The notes beneath the pieces were generated by a model, which was not told the origin of the DNA, did not search any database, and saw nothing but the letters and a program-made list of their open reading frames with translations. A stretch of 64,000 bases of DNA. Origin: Diprion similis. Lineage: Eukaryota > Arthropoda > Insecta > Hymenoptera > Diprionidae. The position numbers and the translations under genes are program-made. Location: contig NC_060112.1 of NCBI RefSeq assembly GCF_021155765.1, forward strand, positions 6,076,001-6,140,000, read 5' to 3'. This document shows, piece by piece, positions 37,337 to 47,290 of the stretch. Positions within the stretch are counted from its first letter, which is position 1, and every line of letters starts with the position of its first letter.

Positions 37337-40300
37337 ATGGGTCGCACAAAGAAGAAGGTCTGCATCGTCGGGAGCGGAAATTGGTGAGAGATTTTAATCG
37401 CTCTTTATAATATAGTACATAATGAAATTTTTTTTTCGTCAAGCTGTTTCCCCTTTTTTCAATTTCTCTGTCAATAAAGCCGTGTTTATAAAAATAACTT
37501 TTCGATATTGACACTGTTTTCTTTCATTTGCATTCATCCTGCATTTCTGCGTCAGATGTAATGTGTATAGGTATAAAAATGCATATGCGAAGGTTATACC
37601 AAGGTGACGTTAATCCGTACTAAACACGATGCACTTGTCGCAGGTTGTTTCGTACGTGTAATAATTATTTTATTGCTCGTTCACGGTTTATGTTTATATT
37701 AATCAGAATTATCAATCATTCGTGAGGTCAGATTTGCGACTCGTAGAAAAAACCAATGAATACTAGTCTCGTATCTCCTCCTCCTTTTCGTCGACCTATT
37801 TTTCCCTTATTTGTAAATTAATCATCTGATCAATCTTGATCCATGCGTTACTCGCCGCACTATTATTCACTTAGTAAACTTTACAAGAGCCCCATTGCAT
37901 CAAGTCCACTTATATACTCTGACCACTGCAGCGGAAAACTTTGTCCCTTGAATAAGAAGCATATTCTGCCTACTGGTTTTAACGATTTATAGCCACAGAA
38001 AGCGCAGCAAAATTTATGTGCATATTTACTATATATGCGTGCAAAAATCGGCGATAACTCAACCTTCCCTAATTTGGTTGAAAATAAAAGCAATTCTCTG
38101 AACTACCATTTCAATGTCAAACCACTCCGATATGGAGGGCAAGGTCTAATTGTAATTGTACGGTTGCGGCACGATAAACATGCACCTTGACTTTGAACCA
38201 GTTGAGCAACTCACAAGTCCCTCAGCCAGCTTCAGATAATCGAGTCAAGTTTGTGGCGCGATCACGGTCGATCTAATTGCGCATTACCGATCGACACTTG
38301 GACATCTGATATTCACATAGATCATCGTTGATCATGACCCCGATTCTAAGTATTGATTTCGTTCTGATTCCCCGCAAGATTAACTTTCGCATTAAGATCA
38401 GTAGTTTCCTCTTCGATTGACGTGGTATCGATTCTTTTTTCAGGGGATCAGCTATCGCCAAAATTGTCGGAGCGAATACAGTCAAGTTCAACACCAAGTT
38501 TGAGGAGCGGGTCACGATGTACGTTTACGAGGAAATGATAAACGGAAAGAAACTTACCGAGATCATCAACGAGCAGCACGAAAACGTGAAGTACCTTCCG
38601 GGCCACAAACTTCCGGAGAACGTGGTGAGTAGAAATAAGTTTTTTGCACCATTCTCAGCAAGTTTGAAAACATTGTAAACTCAATTGTCAAAGAGTACAG
38701 CCAGTTTAGATTCTATGTTTATTATATCAACGTACATATAAAATAGTTTCGAATAAACAATCAGCGTTCGGTATATTTGCGTAGTAAATCAGTAGTCGGT
38801 TGTTGTGCGGACGTAAACTTTACCGGAAGGCATGCTTACTTTGTCGACTCCACCGGGGAACAGTTTTGGAATATCGGCATCTTTCACCGTGGGAAGAATC
38901 ATTACCTTTTCTCCAGGCTGGAAGAAGAAAATTTTATAAAATAGCATGATTCCTATCAGACATTAATTACTTTACAGGTTTTTTGCAGTCAAACAATTCG
39001 CGAGACTGTAAGGATTGGGATAACCAAATGAACTTGTCTGTGAGCAGGAAGTATTCTGTGAAACTCACCGTTCAACCACGGCTGATAGGCAACCGAAACT
39101 ACATTTTTAATACTGATATATTACTGTGCAAAGTGTAGCTCAGGTTACCTATTTGCTGACGTTGACCGACGAGTTTCACTGAATAACCCGGTAAAAGTCA
39201 AAAGGCCATGCTAAGTGACAGTTGAATTTTGATGATCTTTGATTTTATCTCCTTGTTCCAAATCGGTGAACTCGTTTGAAAATAATTAAGTCACTTACCA
39301 CCCAGTTGGCTGGTGTTGCAACTTCTGGGATGCGATCAACCAGCTGCAGGGAGTCAATGACTCTGAGAATTTCACTGTAAAGAAAAAAGAAAAAGTGATA
39401 AAATTTGGAAAAACGTTTTACAAGCTACTCGCTGTAATGAAGAATAAAAAATTGGAGTGAGGGTGAGAATGTAGGACGATTAGGAAATAGAAATATTACT
39501 ATATCGAATTTTCAAAGACACGAAAATTTATTTCATCAAATTTTCAAATGCCGAAAATCGGAGTACATAGAAACTCAAAACGCAGAATTGCAAGATTGAA
39601 TAAGAATTACAACAAATAAACGATTTTATATTTCCGTTCTTTGTATGCCTTGCCATTTTACATTCTGAGTTTTCTGTATTTCGACATTTTGCATTTCAAA
39701 ATTCTATAAAGTAGATTTTCATGTTTTTCGAAATTCTGTACTGCGATCCTTCTATTTTATAATACTTCTACATTTTCACATGTTTTGGCTTGCTATATTC
39801 TTATTTATTCTAAAAACTCTATATTTTGGCTTTCGATACATCGTGGCTTTTCCACACACTGACTTTCCACATTTTGAAACCTCGTAATAGAATAGATTTC
39901 CGCTATTTTGGAAATTCAATTATCCTGACACTTCTATTCCCAGATCTTTCCACGTAATCCCCCTCCCCCTCCCCCCCCCTCCCCACCCCACCCAAATAAT
40001 TCTGACGATTCTATATTTTACCTTTTTGTACTCCACTTTTAAACATTTTTACTTTTCTACACTTCGAAATTTATCATTTTCAAATCCCGAAGAACAGACT
40101 TGAACGTTTTGGAATATTCGCAATCGCAACCCTTCCAATTTCTATAAATCTTTGCAAAAATCTACTCACTCGACGTTGCGTCCAGTCGAAGTCGGGTAGA
40201 TCATCGCCAGGCGAAGACGGTGATCAGGACTGATGACGTAGAGGGCTCTAACCGTCTGCGCGAAGTCGGGATTCTTCCGGTTCTCCTCGTCGATCATGTC

Positions 40301-43300
40301 CAGCTGTACGGCGAGGGTGCGATCGGGATCGGATATAATGGGGTAGGGAAAGTCCCCGGGGATGTCCTGGCAGTAGGACTTTATGTCGTTCACCCAGTCG
40401 ACGTGCTCCTGGAGCTTGTCGCAGGAAAGTCCGAGGACTTTCGTGTTTCGCTTGGCAAATTCCGGCGCGTGAACCGCGATTCGTCCCAGCTCCGTTGTGC
40501 ACACCGGGGTGAAGTCAGCTGGGTGCGAAAACAGCACCACCCACCTGTCCGATCCAGAAATTCGTAGTTACCATGATGGAAATGAAATAATTGAAACCGT
40601 CTTTACTCAAGAATTTCGCTGTTTTTTGTCGCTTCTCTTACCAAATTCGCATATTTTTCAGGATTGAAGTCTTGACGACATGTTTTTGGAAACCCGTCTT
40701 TTTTAAATCTTTTACAAAAACGCGGTGGAAGGGATTTAAAAATTGCTTCAAAATTTGCGCCAGACGAAAATTTTTATGCATGGTTATAAATTATTATACT
40801 TACGAGTTTCCCTGCCATTTGTAGAAATCTATCGGTCCCTGGGTGGTCTGGGCCTTGAAGTTGGGGATGACGGAGTTCAGCCTCATGACTGGGTTTTTTT
40901 TTCTCTCTATTTTACTTAATCACTTTTACTGAAACTCTTTTTTCACTCTGAGAAATCGGTATGACGATATCGAAAGTACGGCCGCGTTGAGTGCTCGGTA
41001 AAGACTGATGCCGGCGGAACACTTGTCCTCGGTTTTTATAGCTGGATATCATCTTGTAAAGTCGGCTTGTTTTCTCGAGGCCTTTATCAATCACGTGATG
41101 GGTGTGTATATAATGATACCGGCTACAGGGATTACGGGAGGGAGAAATAATAGCGCTGCTCGAATCGAAGCCGTATTGCAAGTGTCTCGGATTATTTCAG
41201 AATTATCAATCGGCCGTAGCGTTTCGATCAAAAGTTAGGAAAAAGAGAAAAAACTGCTTGGAAAATTTTCAGCAGTATTGTACTTAGCCAATGATTGTAA
41301 ACGCGAATGAACCAACAATCCTGACGTGCGATCAAAATGGTTTTAGGAAAATTCGGAAAACGCACAAGTAGCTCTCAGATATCACCATTTTGAAAATGGT
41401 GTTTACAGCAGAGGAACATAAGTGTAAAGCTTATTCTTGGAGGCTTGGGAAATTGTTAAATATTAGCCAAAATCACAGATGAAAAGTTAAAAAAAAAAAA
41501 AAAAAAAAAATGCCTTATGTTAGTACTAAATGTCGAAAAGACAGTTGATGTGTGACTTACGAAAATCACTTTGATTGTTTACCAGTACATGGAATAATAA
41601 CTTAGGGTGCTCAAATGTCAAATCAAGAAAAAGGCAAATTTAACTTCCTGAAATTAGTGTACAGGTTGACAAAAAAAATCGTAGGTAAATACTCGGCAGT
41701 GAAACACTGCAACAAATTGCCTGACAGCTTGAAAAAGCTGTAAATAATCAGAAGTAAAAAATATAACGAAGTTATTCTACGTGCAATATCTTTAAATTGA
41801 TTAAAGTTAGCAAAGAAAGCAAATAACTTTAAAGAAATTACACTTCGTGACCTTTTCTGTAGTTTAAATAACTCGGTATTATAACATTCTCCGAAATAAA
41901 TCGACTTCTTTTTATCATATTTTTATTTCTTTTGCATTCAGATACGAAAACGATTTTACTTGTACACCGTTTAATTTATGTTGGACGGAAATATTCCAGG
42001 CGTATCGACAGTTGGACTTGCGGATTTGAATCGGCTTATAACTAATTACCGATCACTTAAATAGTCTGTAAAATATGCAACCTCGTCGCGAATATTCAAA
42101 TTGATGTATATCTGGTCACCGGAATGATATCGCATTCCAAATAGTATTAAAAACAAATGTTTTACGCGAGTGATTTGCATATTATTAAATGGCAATTGCA
42201 CATTATGACTGCAGTGCTTTGCAATATAGACTTGGCATTGACTTCCGCTCGATGTTGTTTTCCAATTTTTACGGATATTAGGAGGTAAAATTCTGTCTTC
42301 AAAATACCTGCGCTTTAAAAAAAAAAGAAGAAAAACCTAAAGGAAAGGAGAATGAAGATGTCTTTTGTTACTAATTGGAATAATTTTTATCACATAATTT
42401 CATTCAAAGTTTTTACTCCTACCGATTTTTCGCGCCAAGAAATTCTCCATTTATTTCCAATGGCTGGTTTTTTCAGGTCGCCGTTCCCGATCTCATCGAG
42501 GCAGCGAAGGACGCCGACTTTCTGATCTTCGTTATCCCTCATCAATTTATCCGAACCCTATGCGCAACTCTGCTTGGAAAAATAAAGCCAACAGCCGTCG
42601 GTCTGTCGCTGATAAAAGTAATTTTTTACAAGTGTTTGAAAAAATTTTCTAGAAGATTTGTGATCGTATCTTGATTACAGACGTTTTTTGTCTCTAGTTT
42701 TCATTTTTTTCTCAAAAAAACTATTCTTTTTTTAATTTCATTTTACCCCATTCTTTTATCCAGGGCTTCGATCAAGGCGATGGAAAATCGATCGAGCTGA
42801 TATCTAAGATAATCGAAAACCTGCTGAAAATACAATGCTACGTTCTAATGGGAGCAAATCTCGCCAACGAAGTTGCCGAGGGGAAATTTTGCGAGACGAC
42901 GATAGGTGAGTTTAGGCGTTAAGAAAATCCATGTCAATTTACGATTCGAACTCATGAATTTATGAAATACTGCGGAAAATTAACTTACACCATATATACG
43001 AGCAAAAATAAAATATCTCAAACACTTCACAGGCTGCAAGGATAAGAGAACTGCGCCTCTTTTGCGAGACATGATTCAAACCGAAAACTTCAGAGTCGTT
43101 GTAGTCGAAGATGCTGAAGCCGTCGAAGTCTGCGGCGCGCTCAAGGTAAAATAATAATAATAAATATTTCCCATGATTTCCCATTTTATTTTATTTTTGC
43201 ATTCATTTTTTTTTCACTTTTAGAGCGAAAAAGTTTAAGTGCACAATTTTTTTGGATTTTTATTCGCTTCAAATAATTCTGCGTACGAATATCGATTCAG

Positions 43301-45085
43301 CGATTTTACTGTAAAAAAATTTTCTCTACAAAGAAAATAGGAGAGAAAAGTAGAATGAAAAAAAAGTAATCCTGCCAAGGGTTTGCAGAATTTTAATTTA
43401 CGGTAAATTAATGACTCGTAATTATGACAGAATATTGTTGCCTGCGGAGCGGGTTTCGTCGATGGTTTGGGCCTCGGTGATAACACAAAAGCGGCAATAA
43501 TCAGACTGGGACTGATGGAGATGGTGAAGTTCGTCGACACTTTTTACGGTGGTTCGAAACTCTCGACTTTCTTCGAAAGCTGCGGAGTGGCCGATCTGAT
43601 AACGACTTGCTACGGAGGCCGAAATCGACGCGTTTGCGAGCAGTTCGTGAAAACCGGAAAGGCGAGTGAAATAAATATTTCCGTTGAAAGAAGAAGGAAA
43701 AAAAAATAACCCCATTTTTGAACGTCTTGTATAAAAAGCAGAAAAACAAAGAATATAAGAAAAATATGGTAACGAAACTATAATTGAAGTTTAGTTATTT
43801 TTTAGTACGAGTTTTCAATTTTCTGTAACTGCTTCAACTTTTGTGCAACCAGAAAATGAAATAATGAAAAAAAAAAAAAACAAACTGAAAAAAATGAGAG
43901 AATTCATGGAAATATTCGTTTTTCAGACCATCAAGCAACTCGAAGACGAGCTTCTTGCGGGTCAGAAACTCCAGGGACCAGCGACTGCTGACGAGGTTCA
44001 CACGATGCTTGTAAATCGCGGTGCCACCGACAAGTTTCCGCTCTTCACAGCCGTTCATCGCATCTGCATCGCTGAGCTGAAACCTGCCGAATTTATCGAC
44101 CAAATTCGAAGCCATCCTGAGCACGTGTGAGTGTTTACTTTATTTTGACCAAAGTTTTTTTCCCCAATTTTTTACCCCTCCATTACCAGTTTGAAAAATT
44201 GCTTCCGGTTTTACCGATATTTTAATATAGATTTTAGTCACTTTTTAACATGACTTGAAGAATTGTTAATTTTAAAAAATGAACAATGAACTGGAATTTT
44301 TCTCGTAAAACTTCAACGAATTTCAGTTGTAGTTGGTGGGGAAAAAAAAAATGATAACAATAATTCTCTGGGAATTGTTTCGTGATTTTATTCTATTTTC
44401 AAAATCGAAATGCATAGGAATTTTTATGATCGAATTTATTCGTTTACAGCGAGTGTATATTTCTCTGTTTTGTGTATGTGGAAAAGATTAATTGCTTCTT
44501 GCACTAACAATTGCAGGGTATTTGTAACTAAATTAATCCTGACAGAAAAATCATCTGAACTGCGAACATCGATCGTTACACGACGAGTGATGAGAATTGT
44601 AACTTATTGTAAACTTTTCCTCAAACAGGTTCGCTCCGAAAGCTCTCTACGTCTACTAGAAAACTTTCAAGCATAAAGATCTCACAGCATTTTAAGCCTA
44701 ACCAATTTCAATCGATTACTTACAAATTATTATTCGATTGATTTTTTGTTAAAAATTATTCCTCGTTACTTTTTTTCGTGTATGCTTTGCTTCTGGTTAA
44801 CTTTTTCTTTGACCATCACCGCGAGTCGATGGCAATTTGTTATGTATGTACTAACCTCGGAGAAATCGGAGCATCGACTAACACTTGAAGTTAGATAACT
44901 GCTTTGTAGTGTACGGTGAGTAAATTTTCCTGCTTAATAATACATGGTTCACAAATAATAATGATAATTAACCGTCGGTAAACTGTTATTGATTTTTGAT
45001 TCCGATGCAAAAACAAAAAAAAAAAAAAACTTGCAGAATGAGACTGGACGGCGTTATTGAAGACGACGACGAGGAAGCTGCCTAG
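37337..45085 (+). CDS. Glycerol-3-phosphate dehydrogenase [NAD+], cytoplasmic, tandem copy 2
   Basis: This paralogue has the same reaction and the same exon plan as copy 1. Eight coding exons (37337-37383, 38444-38624, 42477-42617, 42764-42905, 43033-43145, 43431-43661, 43927-44126 and 45037-45085) encode 367 aa. GSGNWG sits at residues 12-17. Lys123 (SLIK), Lys208 (GALKN), Arg272 and Asn273 (YGGRNRR) retain the active site. Over exon 6 I count 66 of 77 residues identical to copy 1, so both copies appear functional but are clearly diverged. Intron 6 has a GC donor (AAG/GCGAGT). Exon 7 can end at a GTGAGT donor, adding the acidic tail [15 protein letters not shown], or read on to TGA (44128-44130), giving a 352-aa form ending HPEHV. 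Intron 2 contains the Prx6 gene on the other strand. Confidence 0.95.
38718..38723 (-). terminator. Poly(A) signal of Prx6
   Basis: AATAAA on the minus strand, 66 nt after the Prx6 stop codon. It lies within intron 2 of the opposing Gpdh gene, so termination occurs inside the host intron. Confidence 0.6.
38789..40886 (-). CDS. Prdx6: Peroxiredoxin-6 (1-Cys peroxiredoxin), nested in a Gpdh intron
   Basis: A cytosolic 1-Cys peroxidase that reduces hydrogen peroxide and lipid hydroperoxides. Four exons (40886-40804, 40544-40170, 39374-39299 and 38917-38789) join in phase to 220 aa, close to the usual family length. The catalytic motif [15 protein letters not shown] places the peroxidatic cysteine at residue 43. 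[36 protein letters not shown] and the C-terminal FPGGVDKV are typical of the Prx6 branch. There is no signal peptide. The segment that in mammals forms the phospholipase motif GDSWG reads GNSWV here, so lipase activity is doubtful. The gene lies wholly in intron 2 of Gpdh copy 2, antisense to it, with its own promoter signals near 41.0 kb. Confidence 0.96.
39600..40130. repeat. Degenerate minisatellite-like tract in Prx6 intron 2
   Basis: The plus strand repeats variants of CTRCATTTTG / TTCTRTATTTT roughly every 15-25 nt, interrupted by a C-rich stretch at about 39958-39995. It looks like an old, diverged short-period tandem repeat. No coding potential is visible. Confidence 0.5.
41003..41040 (-). 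promoter_or_regulatory. Predicted core promoter of Prx6 (TATA plus initiator)
   Basis: On the minus strand TATAAAAA (complement of 41033-41040) is followed 34 nt later by an initiator TCAGTC (complement of 41003-41008, A at 41006). This predicts a 5' UTR of about 120 nt before the ATG at 40886. Motif order and spacing are close to, though slightly longer than, the usual 30-31 nt. Confidence 0.55.
41092..41097. promoter_or_regulatory. TCACGTGA E-box upstream of Prx6
   Basis: A palindromic TCACGTGA centred about 90 nt upstream of the predicted Prx6 start. This core is bound by bHLH-Zip factors such as Mitf/USF/Max. Regulation is not proven by sequence. Confidence 0.35.
41231..41310 (+). repeat. 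Dispersed repeat copy B
   Basis: Partner of the stretch at 30502-30580: it shares TTAGGAAAA-GAGAAAAAAC, CTTG-AAAA and AGCCAATGAT in the same order. It lies in intron 2 of Gpdh copy 2, just upstream of Prx6. Confidence 0.5.
41310..42476 (+). other. Right part of Gpdh copy 2 intron 2
   Basis: AT-rich intronic sequence with an A20-class homopolymer near 41490. No gene seen. It ends at the TTTTTTCAG acceptor of exon 3. Confidence 0.6.
43662..43926 (+). other. GC-AG intron (intron 6) of Gpdh copy 2
   Basis: The exon/intron border reads AAG/GCGAGT. The equivalent exon of copy 1 has exactly the same length (231 nt) and ends AAG/GTGCGA, which fixes the splice point. The acceptor is TTTTTCAG. GC donors with a strong match elsewhere are a known minor class spliced by the major spliceosome. 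Confidence 0.85.
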
Positions 45086-45608
45086 GAGATGTTGCAATCC
45101 GTCGAATACGACGGCTAGGATATAGCTGATTTAAAATTAGACACCTAGACGATCATCTCTCGGTCTGGGAGGGAGGAGCGACGAGACATCGGCGTTGACG
45201 ATTAGAGAGAAACGGAGAAGGAGATGAAGAGAGAAAGAGAAATTGTGTTATGCTGTAAATATTTGAAATCCAATTTGTATATATATGATCTATTAGTTGA
45301 GCTCGTTATATGTATATAAATGTATAGACACGTGGTTTATCAATTTCATTCATCGATTTCATCGCAACCATTCGATTATCCCCTATTCGACTTTTGATTC
45401 ATCTTTTGCTATAAGATGATTTTTCGGTAATTTTTGTTTCAACAGTTTAGTTTACGTTGAACTTTCACACGAAACTGTTTTATTTTTTCAAATGAATTTG
45501 ACTATTCCTTTTTTGTTGCAAAGTTTCCGACTTTAACGGTTTGAAAATATTATTTCGGTCAGCCAAAAGCGACAAAATTGAAAAATATACTCAACGCAAA
45601 TTGCAGAG

Positions 45609-45614
45609 AATAAA
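45609..45614 (+). terminator. Candidate poly(A) signal of Gpdh copy 2
   Basis: The first canonical AATAAA after the distal stop (45085), 524 nt downstream. Earlier variant signals cannot be excluded. Confidence 0.4.
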
Positions 45615-47013
45615 AATTTGCAACAAAATTAGTCCGTTCATTTCATCGGAACGAATTATTCTCGTCCCAAATTAATCGGGAATAGATAATCGATTCAATC
45701 GACAAAAATCGATTATTTTTCGCGTTTCTTAATTCACAGGTTTGGGTTTCGTCTCTTTCCCGAAGAATTATCGAAAAATTTTTATTCCTTGCTAATTTTT
45801 TATCAGTCTTTAAATGATTCCATTAACAACTGTGTCAATTAATTCGAGTAATTGTTGTGATTTTCATTCCGGTTTAGGATTAGAAACGGAGATTGAACGC
45901 CTGCAGCGTTTTCTCGACGTGAGAGCAGTCGCGTCGATACTATCTCGAGGGCAAAAGTCTCGTTGATAAGTCATCGACGGTTGGTATTACAGTCGGATAG
46001 CATCCATGGATCACAAAATGTAAACTATAATTCTTTATACCCTCTGCAGCTTCCGAGTTGCAAGATTAGATTCAACGAATTCCTAATACAAGTCGGTGAA
46101 GTCTTTCGTCTGAAACTCCAAGATATTATTGGGATAGTAAAAAATTTGAGAAGTTTTTTGAAAGACTTGAAATGTCGGAGAATTTTTTAGACTCTTGTGA
46201 AAACTCGTACAAAATGTATAAATTTTTGGTAAATTTAATGTTTTTAAATCTACGGAATACGGTAAAGTAAAATTCGTTTATAATTTCGATGAAAAAGTCA
46301 AGATTCCAAGCGTTGATTCCTGCAAAAGCAAAAAAAAAAACGATTTAACAAAACAGTTCTCTCTGGAATTGTCGGATCAAGTACGAAGAGCGTAAAAAGT
46401 GTGAAATTTAGGTTCATGAATAAAAAACAGATCAGGAATTCCTAATCGAGGAATGATTTTGACTGTTGAAATATATGGTGTATCCGCATTACTTGAGCAA
46501 ATTAGTAATTACCGGTGATAACGCGATAGAACAATAGAGCGAGAGAGAGGGAAAGAGAAATAATGAGAGATAGACAGAGACTAGCTTTCGCCACTGACAC
46601 GAAATAAACTGACAAGCCAAATAATCAATCTGAAACTGATTGTTCGAACATCGAATTGCTGCAGGACCGATACACGCGAATTGTCAAGTACATGCATTAT
46701 ACACGCGCAAGGACGGGGAAAATTTAACCCCGATTAACAATTCCAGCTGCAGTTTGAATAGCCGCACGGTTGTGCATATTATATACTCAGCAGTATACAC
46801 CTTTTTTGTTTACAAAATTCATTTAGTCACATTGATGTCAGTCATTAATTTGCACGACAAATAGACACGGCGCGTAGATTTTCTCTCTTCGTTTGTTCCA
46901 ATTCAAATAATTCCTGCAGATTACGAGGCGAGCTGTTTCCACATTCGCACTCCCTCGAAATTGAAGAAAATATAATACATAAACGTTTTTACATAAAAAG
47001 TTAATATAATATG

Positions 47014-47290
47014 CTAATTTTTCTTGAAATATTTTCCCATGAAAAGGTAAGAAAATACATCGACTTTACATGAAACATTTTTATCTATGCAAAATAAAGA
47101 GAATATACGAATTTTCCTTAAAACATTTTCCCACAAAAGTTGGACAAACGAAACAATTCTCACTAAAATATTTAATGACGAGAAATTAAGAAAATGTAAA
47201 CATTTTCTACGAAAGGTTTTTTCACGAGAAGCACTTGAAAAATATCGATGCTCTCCGAAAAATTTTCCTGAGAATCCTCGATTCATTTCT
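47014..47290. repeat. Degenerate tandem-like A/T repeat
   Basis: Several imperfect units of about 45 nt share cores such as CATTTTCY-ACRAAA and GAAAAT. Similarity is weak and I could not define the unit exactly. Confidence 0.3.

Noticed and set aside
40220..40567. 115-codon plus-strand frame
   Set aside because: Antisense shadow of Prx6 exon 2, which carries the PVCTTE catalytic motif on the minus strand.
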